Translations under genes and position numbers: made by a program | The notes under the pieces: generated by a model | What the model was told of the DNA's origin: nothing | Database searches by the model: none | The model's input: only the letters and a program-made list of their open reading frames with translations | Assembly: GCA_019426215.1 (NCBI GenBank) | Contig: CM033404.1 | Span: 4,898,001 to 4,962,000, forward strand | Length of the DNA stretch: 64,000 bases | Source: Buddleja alternifolia | Lineage: Eukaryota; Streptophyta; Magnoliopsida; Lamiales; Scrophulariaceae | Direction: 5' to 3' | Shown: positions 11,999-21,441 of the stretch, one piece after another | How the letters are laid out: every line of letters begins with the position of its first letter | Numbering within the stretch: the first letter of the stretch is position 1

Positions 11999-12481
11999 GT
12001 ATTGGAACAATTAAACTGATCACCAAGGTAAAATATAATGGATAATGAAATTGGAAAACGGGTTTTAATGATTTGGTAATTGAATATGTTTGTAAATGCC
12101 TGGATGAATTCAATAACTTGGAAATTTTGAAAATTGTTAGTATGATTTTTAAGTTGTAACATTGTAATAAATGATTAAGGAAGAAATGGTACAAAAATCC
12201 CTATTTTGCTGCATTGTATTGTTACAAAGGAAGAAAGCAATTAATATCCAAATAATTGTTTCATCTTACGTCTTTTTTATGGAAAATATAAAGTCATATC
12301 ACAGCCACAACGTCAGAATCATATTAAAAAAAACGAACTACTGCGTTAAACATAATAGGGAAAATTGCATTTTTGGTCCCATATATTTGACCTTTTTCAA
12401 TGTTGAAATCATTCGCTACGGGATTCTCACATTGTATCCTATAACTTTTAAAAATTGTCATTTGGTCCCAAATTGCATTTT

Positions 12482-12573
12482 TGGTGACGATGTAGTTAAC
12501 GGAAGTGGTTTCTGGAAGTAGGGATGATAGAAGAAGAAAAAATGGGTGCAAAATATTGAGGTTTTTTTTCCAT
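12482..12573 (-). pseudogene. BSP 5' fragment
   Basis: This stretch matches codons 1-30 of BSP copy 1, including the ETTSVNYIVT part after the signal peptide. The downstream body of the gene is absent. The A-run after the ATG at 12573 has changed length (net +1 base), which shifts the signal-peptide frame. It has its own TATA copy at 12643-12650, so it could still be transcribed into the neighbouring flank. Confidence 0.85.
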
Positions 12574-13023
12574 AATTAATAATTATTTTGGGTGGTTAGC
12601 GTGCAATGTTCTTTGGTTACTCAGGATTTAAGAATATCATGCTTATATAGTATTGGAACAATTAAACTGATAGCTAAGGTAAAATATAATGGATAACGAA
12701 ATTGGAAAAAGGGTTTTAATGATTTAGAAATTGAAATATGTCGGTTTGTAAATGCTTGGATAAATTCGATAACTTGGAAGTTTAAGAAAATTGTTAGTAT
12801 GATTTGTAAGTTGTAACATTGTAATAAATGATTAAGGAAGAAATGGTATAAAAATCCCTATTATGCTGCATCGTATTGTTATAAAGGAAGAAAGCAATTA
12901 ATACCCAAATAATTGTTTCATCTTACATCTTTTTTATGGAAAATATAAATATAAAGTCATATCACAGCCATAACGTCAGAATCATATTAAAAAAAACCTG
13001 AACTAGTGCGTTAAACATAAATA

Positions 13024-13476
13024 GAAAAATTGCATTTTTAGTCCCATATGTTTGACCTTTTTCAATTTTGATTCCATTCGTTACGGGATTCTCACATTGT
13101 GTCCTGTAACTTTTAAAAGTTCTCACATTTGCTCCCGAATGAATTTTCAGTCCGAAATTTAACGGTCAACTCCGTTAGTCAACATTTTGACCGGTTGTTT
13201 TTGAGAGAATTCGTGCGTGAATGCACTCATACACGGATTTCATTCAATATCTCGATGTTTCTATTCAAAATCAAATGTTATTTAAGCACAAATTCTCTCA
13301 AAATTAAATAACCGGTCTAAATGTTGAGTAACAAAGTTGATTATTAATTTTGGACAAAAAATTCAATTGGAACCAAATGTAAGAATTTTTAAAATTTACG
13401 AGACACAATGTGAGAATTCCGTAACAAATTAATGAGACCAAAATTGAAAAAGGTCGACCAAACATGCGATTTCCCC
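13024..13476. mobile_element. Foldback MITE with 9-bp target duplication (MULE-like)
   Basis: ACATAAATA flanks the element at 13015-13023 and 13477-13485. The two arms of roughly 190 bp are imperfect inverted repeats of each other; shared words include GACCTTTTTCAATTTTG and ATTCTCACATTGTGTC. A 9-bp duplication and long inverted arms fit a non-autonomous Mutator-like element. The first part of the same element is present in the upstream duplicated unit at 12357-12480. Confidence 0.8.
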
Positions 13477-13565
13477 ACATAAATATGACATTGATATATA
13501 GCAAAATCAAAAAACTTTAATTGGCAATAATCTTGACAAAGTTTAAAAACCTCTCCAAATACATA

Positions 13566-13954
13566 GGCTGTGTTTGGTTTTGTTTTGGGGTTTTTTTTTG
13601 TGAAAATTTTGATGAAAAGGTTTATTGGAAGTTGTGTATTTTGATGAAAATGTGTTTGGTTTTGTGTTTGATTTTATTTTCAGAAGAACAAAAGTTACTA
13701 TAGCAGTCAAATCATGTAAGTTTTTGCCTGAAAAATTGTGTTTATAATTAGTTAATGATTGAAAAATATAATATAATATAAATTTTAAATGATTATATTG
13801 TAGTTGATGTAATTAGTAGGCAACCAAAAGTAGAGACAAATAGGGAAACAATAGCTGGCAATTTTTTTGATCTAAAAAATCCTTTTTGGTCAAAACAACG
13901 TAAAGCAAACAAGTTTTGGCCAAAATTAGTTTGAAAACAAAACCAAACACAACC
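13566..13954. mobile_element. MITE with GGCTGTGTTTGG ends
   Basis: The ends GGCTGTGTTTGGTTTTG and (reverse complement of the right end) GGTTGTGTTTGGTTTTG agree at 16 of 17 bases. ATA flanks both sides (13563-13565, 13955-13957). Three-base duplication and G-rich ends suggest PIF/Harbinger (Tourist-like), though ATA is not the canonical TWA. Related fragments lie at 43930-44335. Confidence 0.65.
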
Positions 13955-14019
13955 ATAAGCTTTGGTTCATGCATGAGTAAAGCTGAAAGATTAACCAAAT
14001 TACTTGATACTCGATTCAA

Positions 14020-14330
14020 AATCGATCAATATAGGTTTGTTTGAGCTCGTTCGTTAACATATCAAACCAAGTTTGAATAATCTTTTCTATGTTTGATAAG
14101 TTTGAAGCTCAGCTCGAGCTCGTTTCGATTAATAGTACGTCAAAAAATAAGTGCAAAAAAACATGCTACTTAAACTACACTCGTATTCGTCTCGATTAAA
14201 GCTCGTTTGAACTGATCAGCTCAATTAACAATCAAATACAAACTCAAACACCAATTTTAAGGTTCAATAATAATTCAAAAAAATTTGAACAACTTATATT
14301 CGTCTCATCTTGACTCATTTATAACCCTAT
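14020..14330. repeat. GAGCTCG-rich dispersed repeat
   Basis: Contains GAGCTCGTTCGTTAACATAT and AAGTTTGAAGCTCAGCTCGAG. The reverse complement of this block aligns with 34845-35095 and with 60390-61105, so it is a dispersed family and not gene sequence. Family unknown to me. Confidence 0.65.
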
Positions 14331-14555
14331 CAGCATGAGAGACCATTTTTAATATATATTACCTTTTTTTTTTTTGAAGGAAAAACTTCTACTCAAAAAG
14401 ATCTATTTCTTGGTTCTCCATGCGCAACACAATTACCTTCTCGTTTAACAAAACTAAAAGAAAAAGAAGAAAAAAACAATTAACAATCATGGCAATATAA
14501 TTTTTTCCTATTTATCCATTGACTCAAACAATATGGCAATATAATTTTTTGGTAG

Positions 14556-15299
14556 TTAATATTTCAGTGTTGATAAATCACTAATATTTCCTGCATGAAT
14601 ATTACCATACTTAGCCTTATACTCGCTCCAAACTTGTTCCAAAGGCTTCCCCAACATCTCCATAAAATACTCATCTCTATAAACTTTCCTCATCTTATTA
14701 TTAAGTTCCACTGTAAACCCTTTCTTCAACCCATCACAATACTCCAAAAACCGCTCCGTTACACCGTAACCCTCATCCCACCTACCACCCTCACCGGGTT
14801 TAGTATAAGTACCCGGAAAATAGTATTTAGATTTAACCATCACATAATCAGCAATCCCTTCGGTCAGCCCGCCCGGGGCGGACCCTTGACCCGACCATTG
14901 AAAAATATGGGTCATTTCATGGTACAATAATGAGGCAAAATGAAACTTGATCCTACCCGGTGGAAAGCTGTCTATGGCTGTATCGCTGATATATATATTA
15001 TCACCGCCTGTTTCACCCATAGCGCCGTCGTTTAATATGGTTATGTATAGGTTTAGGATTGGGACATGTTTTCTTTGTGAATCCGTAGGTTGTCGGAATA
15101 GCTTCCATATGAATTTGTTGATGGTTTTTAGTGTGTTGACGGTCCATTGGGCTCCGATTTCGTTGTTGAATCGCTGCCCGCCGGGGGTGGTGGAGGCGTT
15201 GTTGGTGACGATGTATTGGACGGCGAGGATTCCTTGGAGGAATGAGAGTGATGATAGGAGGAGGAAAGTGTATAGGAAAATATGGGGGGTTTGTGACAT
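14556..15299 (-). CDS. Basic secretory protein (BSP / PR-17 type), copy 2
   Basis: Single-exon gene for 247 aa. The signal peptide starts MSQTPHIFLYTFLLLSSL. The BSP core contains QYIVTNNASTTPGGQRF, the HEMTHIFQW zinc motif, APGGLTEGIADYVMVKSKYY and RWDEGYGVTERFLEYCDGL, and it ends ...GNISDLSTLKY. It is much closer to copy 1 than to copy 3, so these two probably arose by the later tandem duplication. The frame stays open to 15320 but starts there with TTG; the first ATG is 15299. A TATA box at 15404-15411 lies upstream. Expected to be extracellular; activity on any substrate is inferred from the family only. Confidence 0.93.
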   Translation of the reverse strand: MSQTPHIFLYTFLLLSSLSFLQGILAVQYIVTNNASTTPGGQRFNNEIGAQWTVNTLKTINKFIWKLFRQPTDSQRKHVPILNLYITILNDGAMGETGGDNIYISDTAIDSFPPGRIKFHFASLLYHEMTHIFQWSGQGSAPGGLTEGIADYVMVKSKYYFPGTYTKPGEGGRWDEGYGVTERFLEYCDGLKKGFTVELNNKMRKVYRDEYFMEMLGKPLEQVWSEYKAKYGNIHAGNISDLSTLKY

Positions 15300-15403
15300 G
15301 GTTAATTTGTTGCAATTCAATTAGGGTTGAAATGTTGGTCTTGCATGAGAAGTGTTGGTATGAATTATAAATATTGTGGTATGTATGCATTTTTGTGTAT
15401 GTA

Positions 15404-15411
15404 TTTATATA
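15404..15411 (-). promoter_or_regulatory. TATA box of BSP copy 2
   Basis: Minus-strand TATATAAA about 105 bp before the ATG at 15299, giving a short leader. Confidence 0.6.
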
Positions 15412-16789
15412 GGGTTGGATTAGCCTTTTTTTTGTTAATCTAACCGTTACAAATGGAAAGAGGGAAAGATTATGGATAACAAAATGGGATTATGTCCCGC
15501 ATGAATTATTTAATTAGGAAATATGTTGTGATCCCGGCAAATTATCTTGCGCCCATTTTCTAGATACCTAGTATAAATTGATTGTTTGGCTGAAATGGCT
15601 ATTAATTATTGGAAAATTTTTAATTTGTTATAAACGATTGGAAATAAGTGAGGTTGATGAAGAATAATAATTAAATCGTCACTTAATTTTAAATTTTCGA
15701 ATCCACAGTCTAGTGCACATGTAGTAAAAATCAAAGGAAGTAAATTTATTGCAATTTTGGTTGTGGATTTGCTGTTTGCTAAGAAAGGGAATTGGATGAA
15801 TTACTTGAATTCAGAATCTTGTGGTTCATTACAGAATCATTATATATTTTAATGGAAATGTCAAAAGCAAACGGAAATTTATTTAGATTTTGTTCTAAAA
15901 TATATAGAAATTGTTTGGATTTGCAGTATGTTATTTAAAATTTTCCATTTTATTTAGTAAAACACTGTAAGCAAATAATTGCAAATCTACATATAAGCTC
16001 AAACAGGCGGTCTTATATGTGAACAAGATTTCATTTGCACTCTTGCACTTTCAATGAATTCTTGTACTCAAAAAACATTGTTGGATTCTCAATATAGCTA
16101 ATTTAGGAAGGAAATATACCAACTTTTGGAGGATAGAGTTACTCCAAATAAAATACTATATTTAGTTAAAAAATTATCTTTACGTGTATGGAACGTATGA
16201 AATTTTTATCACAATGACATGTTTTTCTATGTATATATTCAGTGTGGAAGTATATTATTATTGCTAAATTTTCAAATAATTCGTGTCTGCGAAAGATTGA
16301 TTTGGTATAAAATTTCACTCTATAATAATAGCAATGCTCCAAACATTTTAATTTGTTTGAATATGGATTACATAATCCGCGTTCAAGACTTGGAAAAACT
16401 ATGTCAACTTATTGGAATAAAAGTTGCTTATTCAAAAATATATGCTAATTTTAGTGCTTCCATCAACTTATTGTTCACCAACATTTTGCGTATGTGGTAA
16501 ATGCCAACTCATTTTTTAGGAAGAAATTATAGAAATATAGTTAAGACCGGAAGAATCTAAATTCAAAGAACAAACGTAGGCTAAGAAGATATTCTTGGTC
16601 TCGGATTGCGAAACCAACTACACGATGATGGTGAAATTCAATAAGTAGTTCAATATATGACATGTGTCATATTATTTTATTTTCTAATTAACCATGAACA
16701 GATCTAGTTGATGTATTTTACTGTTGAAATTCTGATGCATCAATTACTAAATTCACAATGTAAGCGAAGTGGCAATTCGGATAATTTGG
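15412..16789. other. Intergenic between BSP copies 2 and 3
   Basis: AT-rich. A 93-codon open frame at 16219-16500 has no recognisable domain and plain AT-rich composition; I do not call it a gene. Confidence 0.4.
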
Positions 16790-17330
16790 TAATTTTGATC
16801 TGGGTCATTTTTCGTGCTGGGCACAAAACAAACCAATCGAGACTCGAGTTGGACACAACCCGGAGATAGATCAATTATAGACTGCACTCAAATGATGAGC
16901 TGCACACATACTTATCAAGAGGATTAAATCTAGCGCAGTTTAAAGTTCTAGACATTAGCCTCGTAATGTATATATAGGTCTTTACTTAGAGTTTAGATCG
17001 ATGTTATAGGTCGTGATACTCTCAATAAATGCTAGAGAGAATTTAAGGAATGATTTCGTACCCTAATTCAGTCATTAGTAAGGGCATTTATAGGTGACAA
17101 TGTGTACGGACCCAACTCAGATATATGGACTGCTCGAATGATAACACGTGGTAAAATCCTACACGCTATCTTGTGGTCCTGCGGGTCAGGTTTCGGATCG
17201 AATGACCCGACCCAGACGAGACACATGGATCCCAAGTCAGATGTGGGCCATTGGGCCTGATTCAGTTTTGTGGGCTCCGTTTGGGCCAAAAGTATTATTT
17301 TGTTTCATACAATGAATATCAGATGTCACA
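16790..17330 (-). mobile_element. LTR-like fragment
   Basis: GC-richer block. On the minus strand it shows a TATA-like CCTATAAATGCCC (17084-17096) downstream of tracts rich in GGCCCA and GACCCG. A similar arrangement (GACCCG words, CATGACACATGTC, then CTATAAATACTCC) occurs at 27590-27750. Both look like retrotransposon LTRs, but no TG...CA boundaries, primer site or coding part could be fixed. Confidence 0.3.
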
Positions 17331-17543
17331 ATTGTTTGAGTCATAAGAATGCTTTTTACACTCTTACATAACAATTAACAACAACAACAATAATAATAAT
17401 AATCAATAATTTTGAGCAAATTTTTTCCCCATAATAAATGGGTTAATATTTCATGGAGATAAAATTACACCTAAAAACAATTATATAGAACAATATTTAA
17501 ACTAAGTTAAATATAATTAGGTGACCTGCAACAATATAGCTAA

Positions 17544-18236
17544 TTAACTAGACTCATACATAGCCTTATACTCAGCCCACAGCTGGTCAACCTTCTTCCC
17601 CGTCAACTCCTCAAAATAATCATCACTATAATCATTTCTCATCTTCTTATTCAAGTTAGCAACAAACCCGGATTCCAATTCCTCACAATACTCCAAAAAC
17701 CGGGCCGTGAAATCGTACCCCTGATCCCATGTCTCCCCCTGGCCCGGTTTAGCAAAACCGGCCGGGTAATAATTCGACTTCAAGATCATGTAATCCGCCA
17801 TCCCTTCGATTAAGCCGGTAGGCGCGTGGCCCTCACCGTCCCACTGGAACACGTGAGTCAGCTCGTGGTGAATGAGAGAAGTGAACTCCCATTTCAAGTT
17901 GCCTTGGTAGCCGGCTAAGTATATTGAGCTGACGTTGATTTGTTCGCCGTAGGTTATGGCTTCGGCGCCGTCGTATTCATGTACGTATAGCTTCACTGAT
18001 GGTACCTGTTTTTGGTCTTCGGAAGTGTACTGTTGAAAGATGTCCCATATGAAGTGGTTGATTGTTTGAAGGATTTGGTTGGTGTATGGGATTCCGATTT
18101 CGGCTTCGAAGCGGGAGCCGCCGGCGGTGGATGCCGCGGCGTTGATGACTTCGTATTGGACGGCGGAGATTGACGGAAAATGTGAGATGGTTTGGAGGAG
18201 GAGGATGAAGAAGAGGAGGAGATTGAGAGTTTTCAT
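17544..18236 (-). CDS. Basic secretory protein (BSP / PR-17 type), copy 3
   Basis: Single-exon gene for 230 aa. It has a signal peptide (MKTLNLLLFFILLLQTISHF) and the BSP domain with HELTHVFQW at about residues 124-132, GLIEGMADYMILKSNYY, WDQGYDFTARFLEYCEELE and a C-terminal WAEYKAMYESS. It is clearly diverged from copies 1 and 2: HELTH instead of HEMTH, TGLIEGMADY instead of GGLTEGIADY, and a more acidic composition. The frame continues upstream to 18278 but only to a TTG. The first ATG is 18236, and a TATA box at 18294-18301 places the transcript start near 18266, so the ATG at 18236 is favoured. Probably the oldest branch of this array. Confidence 0.93.
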   Translation of the reverse strand: MKTLNLLLFFILLLQTISHFPSISAVQYEVINAAASTAGGSRFEAEIGIPYTNQILQTINHFIWDIFQQYTSEDQKQVPSVKLYVHEYDGAEAITYGEQINVSSIYLAGYQGNLKWEFTSLIHHELTHVFQWDGEGHAPTGLIEGMADYMILKSNYYPAGFAKPGQGETWDQGYDFTARFLEYCEELESGFVANLNKKMRNDYSDDYFEELTGKKVDQLWAEYKAMYESS

Positions 18237-18293
18237 GGCTGATATTTGGTTTGTGTTTTGAGTTATTTCATTTTGCAACAGTGAATGATCGTG

Positions 18294-18301
18294 ATTATAT
18301 A
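18294..18301 (-). promoter_or_regulatory. TATA box of BSP copy 3
   Basis: Minus-strand TATATAAT about 60 bp before the ATG at 18236. It is too close to the upstream TTG at 18278 for translation to begin there. Confidence 0.6.
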
Positions 18302-18744
18302 GGAATTGTTGTAGAAACTTAGAAGGGAAATGTGGATGGTCATTGCATTTGATTTTGCTGTGATTTTGATAATTAATTTGAGGTGGACATAAATTTGGTA
18401 AGCCACCATAATGATATTCCTTTTGTGCATGGATTTTCCAACTTTCACGCCTTCACGGGATATTGAATGAAAATTATGTGTGTATATATATATATATAGG
18501 TGATTATTTTTGTCATCTTATTTAGGATTAGATTATTACCCGGATATTCCAAAAAAGTATCATGTCTATATATATGGAGAGGTATGGGGTCGTTGAAACT
18601 AACTATTGCGCATGTGATTTTATTGTATTGTGATACTTGGATAGGATTGACAATGAGAATAGGATTCACAATACATCTTGTATCATGATTCCAATCTTCA
18701 GTTCGATTTAGTAATTAGCATTTCATTTTAAATTCAAAAGGAAA

Positions 18745-18890
18745 GGAGATACTCTAAATATCTAAGTCAAAAGAGTTTATCTAGCTCCATAAAGTAAGGG
18801 AGAGCCACATCTTGTGGCAACCTGGATTCGGACCCAAAATATCTCACATAATATGTGAGGTGATCAGCATTAGACCAATAGATTTTGAGT
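18745..18890 (-). mobile_element. tRNA-derived SINE
   Basis: Read on the minus strand, an A-box-like TATTGGTCTAATG is followed at tRNA-like spacing by a B-box (GGGTCCGAATCC) and then CACAAGATGTGGCTCTCC...CTTTATGGAGC. The same order and the same CACAAG.TGTGGCTCTCC tail are found in the SINE at 61667-61845. Target duplication not found here, so the ends are approximate. Confidence 0.6.
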
Positions 18891-20390
18891 AGTATTTCAT
18901 CTTATGATTTATAACAAGTGAATGCTAAGTATCAATATTATCGGTTAAAAATTATTAATATTTGATATTAGTCATGTATCATATAATCGACACACTGAAG
19001 AAAAAAAAATTGTTAAATATACATGTAAATACATAGAATATTTTTAAAAAAATTCTCCAATCAAATTCTTGAATTTCCCTCCATATACCAAAAATATTCA
19101 TCTGAAGCCCTAAAGAAAAGAATTTTTTCTTTTTAAGAAAAATCGATCTTATATATCGTTCAATCGAAAGTTTACGACGCCTGGAACAATACAATTCATA
19201 TTGACTCAAACGATGTAGTAAGAACATCTGAAACACCAACTATCAAGTTTCTTGAATATAACAAATCTTAAGAACTCACAAACAAACACAAGAAATTTTT
19301 TGTGCAACTCCTATTGAAGGAGAGACGAAACTCTCATTCGAGAGAGAAAAACTCTCATACGAGAGAGAAAATAATACTAAAAAAATCTGAAACGCTATAT
19401 AAAAACTTATATATCACCCGTTTTCATCTCGTCAGATCTGTCTCTGTCTCGTTAAATCCATGTCCTTTTCGTCAGATTTGAAGATGTGATGTACAATTTG
19501 AAGAAGGGTGCCCCAACTCAACCCGCCGACGATGGTGGTAGTAACAGTGGTGAAGTAGACGACTGTTTTACCAAGCCATCGCCAACGGAGGAAAAAAAAA
19601 AAAAAAAAAGCTCAGAGTTTAGAGAGAGATGGGGAGAGAGTTTCGTAGGATAATTACTTCTTAAAGATAAGAATTATTGACTCTGTTTTAACCCCTCCAA
19701 ACTCTCTATGCACTCTAAAATAAAAATGCTGACTCTGTTTTAATCCCTCCAAATTCTCTCACTTATAAGCAATCCAAATTTTTTTTTACACAGTGCGTTA
19801 CTTTCTATTACTCATATAAATTTGTGACAAGTATATACTGGCTATTAAAAATAATTCTGAGTTTAAGATATAATTTTTAATATTTTAATTGCTTTAACTT
19901 TGTTTAACTTTTTAAATATTTTTTAGATAATTTTTAGTATTTTCTAACTATACTCATATTTATTGAAATATAAAACTATTTTATTCCTTAAATAAAAAAA
20001 ATATTTCCTTCAAACTATAAAGAATTTGAAATATACACCTTCATTATCTTTTTTCATTTTATATTTCAATTTTATGTTCACATGGGAATTGGGGGTAATT
20101 TTGACTTTTTCCCTCCAACTTTAAGTGCCAACCACGTAGGCAATTTTCTCTCCAAACATGAAAAATCTCCAAATTTGTGTGCCACAGACATTTCCGACAT
20201 ATTCTGAATTTTTCGACGTGATTTGTACTCAAATTGCCAAAAATCAAACTTTTCTGTACTAAAATTTTGAAAAAATCCTCTTTGTTATACGGGAAAAAAA
20301 AAACGTGCATTACTCTTTAGTATACTAAGAATGCAATTTTCCCTCTATTTGGAAGCGTTTAAAAAATGCAACATTCCCTCTTTCTGGAAA
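18891..20390. other. Intergenic; simple repeats
   Basis: No gene seen. An imperfect direct repeat of CTCTCATWCGAGAGAGAAA lies at about 19330-19370, and a poly-A run at 19590-19608. Open frames here are short and featureless. Confidence 0.45.
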
Positions 20391-20548
20391 TGCATCAATT
20401 ACTTGAAGTGTAATATAACTTACATCAATTACCTGAAGTGTAATATAACTTGCATCATTTACTTGAAGTGTAATATAACTTGCATCAATTACCTGAAGTG
20501 TAATACAACTTGCATCAATTACCTGAAGTGTAATATAACTTGCATCAT
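20391..20548. repeat. 30-bp minisatellite, five units
   Basis: Five contiguous copies of a 30-bp unit (TGCATCAATTACCTGAAGTG followed by TAATATAACT) fill 20391-20540, and a partial sixth runs to 20548. The copies differ by one to three bases. The period is a multiple of three, so one frame stays open as a repeating decapeptide, but there is no gene context. Confidence 0.92.
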
Positions 20549-20569
20549 GAATGACCAGCTTAAATTTCC

Positions 20570-20745
20570 CCTTTCGTGAATGAATAGTTTAAACTTTAAA
20601 GAGTTTCCTTTGTCTTGTGAACTAGTCAAGAATTTTTGCATTAATTTGTTTCGTGAATGAATAGTTTAAAATGTTCCCCTTGTCTTGTGAACTAGTCTAG
20701 AATTTTTGCATTAATTTGTTTTGAACGATTAGTTTAGAATTTCCC
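20570..20745. repeat. ~75-bp tandem repeat, two and a half units
   Basis: Units contain GTGAATGAATAGTTTAAA, CTTGTGAACTAGTC and AGAATTTTTGCATTAATTTG in order. The second copy starts near 20650 and a decayed third follows. It directly follows the 30-bp minisatellite. Confidence 0.75.
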
Positions 20746-21441
20746 CTTCTCTACAATCTTTACGTCTGGGTATAAAATTACCAACACACTCTCTCAAGGG
20801 GTTTATTTGTAATATTAACGTTTAAGATGGGTTACATTGTAAGATTTTCAACTACGAGTGTAATTGTAATAAATACTTTAACATGAGAGAAATGTTACGT
20901 AATTTCTAAAAAATTGAGGGGGTTTTGGTAATTACTAAGGAATCTGCATGTAATTTTCCAGTTCGGATCTTTTATTTCAAACAATGTTGCAATTTCCTAT
21001 TACACTTCACATATGAATAACATGTGTATAAAATTTATCCTTGAATATAATTTTAATATGAATTATATACACTTGTCGAACAGACATAATATACAACACA
21101 AGATGCAATATTATTTTGTTATAGAAAATCTCGATAATTTTCCATTATATGTATTGGTCATTCATAATTAGTTTTAAACATCCCAAAAAGCCTATACATC
21201 CATGCCTATATAACACACGCTATTCAGGATATACCCCTGCCATCTCTATCCTGTTTCTACACAAAAATGGGGCCAAAAAAAGCACTTACAAAATTCCTGT
21301 TTTACCCTTCAACTACGACTTACACAAATATTTACGACGTTTTCTTCTTTTAAACACGATATTTCCTGCAACTTTTGTCAGCGTACTACAAAATTGTCAA
21401 TAGCCAAACTAGATACAATAACTAGGAGAGATGATCACTTA
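20746..21441. other. 3' flank of the bHLH gene
   Basis: No gene seen. The stretch 20930-20965 resembles an end of the C-rich foldback repeats (ATGTAATTTTCC). An 84-codon open frame at 21149-21403 has no recognisable domain. Confidence 0.4.

Larger units (their letters stand above)
11825..13145. repeat. Partial tandem duplication of BSP copy 1 promoter and 5' end
   Basis: About 11825-12482 and about 12483-13145 align throughout. Each unit holds the first ~90 bp of BSP coding sequence, the TATA region, a shared far-upstream flank (GTTGTAACATTGTAATAAATG, TCATATCACAGCCA) and the start of a foldback element (GCATTTTT.GTCCC). The junction lies where BSP sequence (GCATTGTTGGTGAC) meets element sequence (GCATTTTTGGTGAC), a microhomology that may have mediated the duplication. 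Unit length is about 650 bp. Confidence 0.85.

Noticed and set aside
15013..15390. 125-codon minus-strand frame overlapping BSP copy 2, and antisense frames at 14595-15324
   Set aside because: Shadows of the BSP gene in other frames; no signal peptide or domain, while the BSP frame has clear conserved motifs.
17068..17289. 73-codon minus-strand frame
   Set aside because: Lies in an LTR-like, TATA-containing GC-rich block; no domain.
20391..20548. CRISPR-like array of 30-bp repeats
   Set aside because: Units are contiguous with no spacers, and this is a plant nuclear genome; it is a minisatellite.
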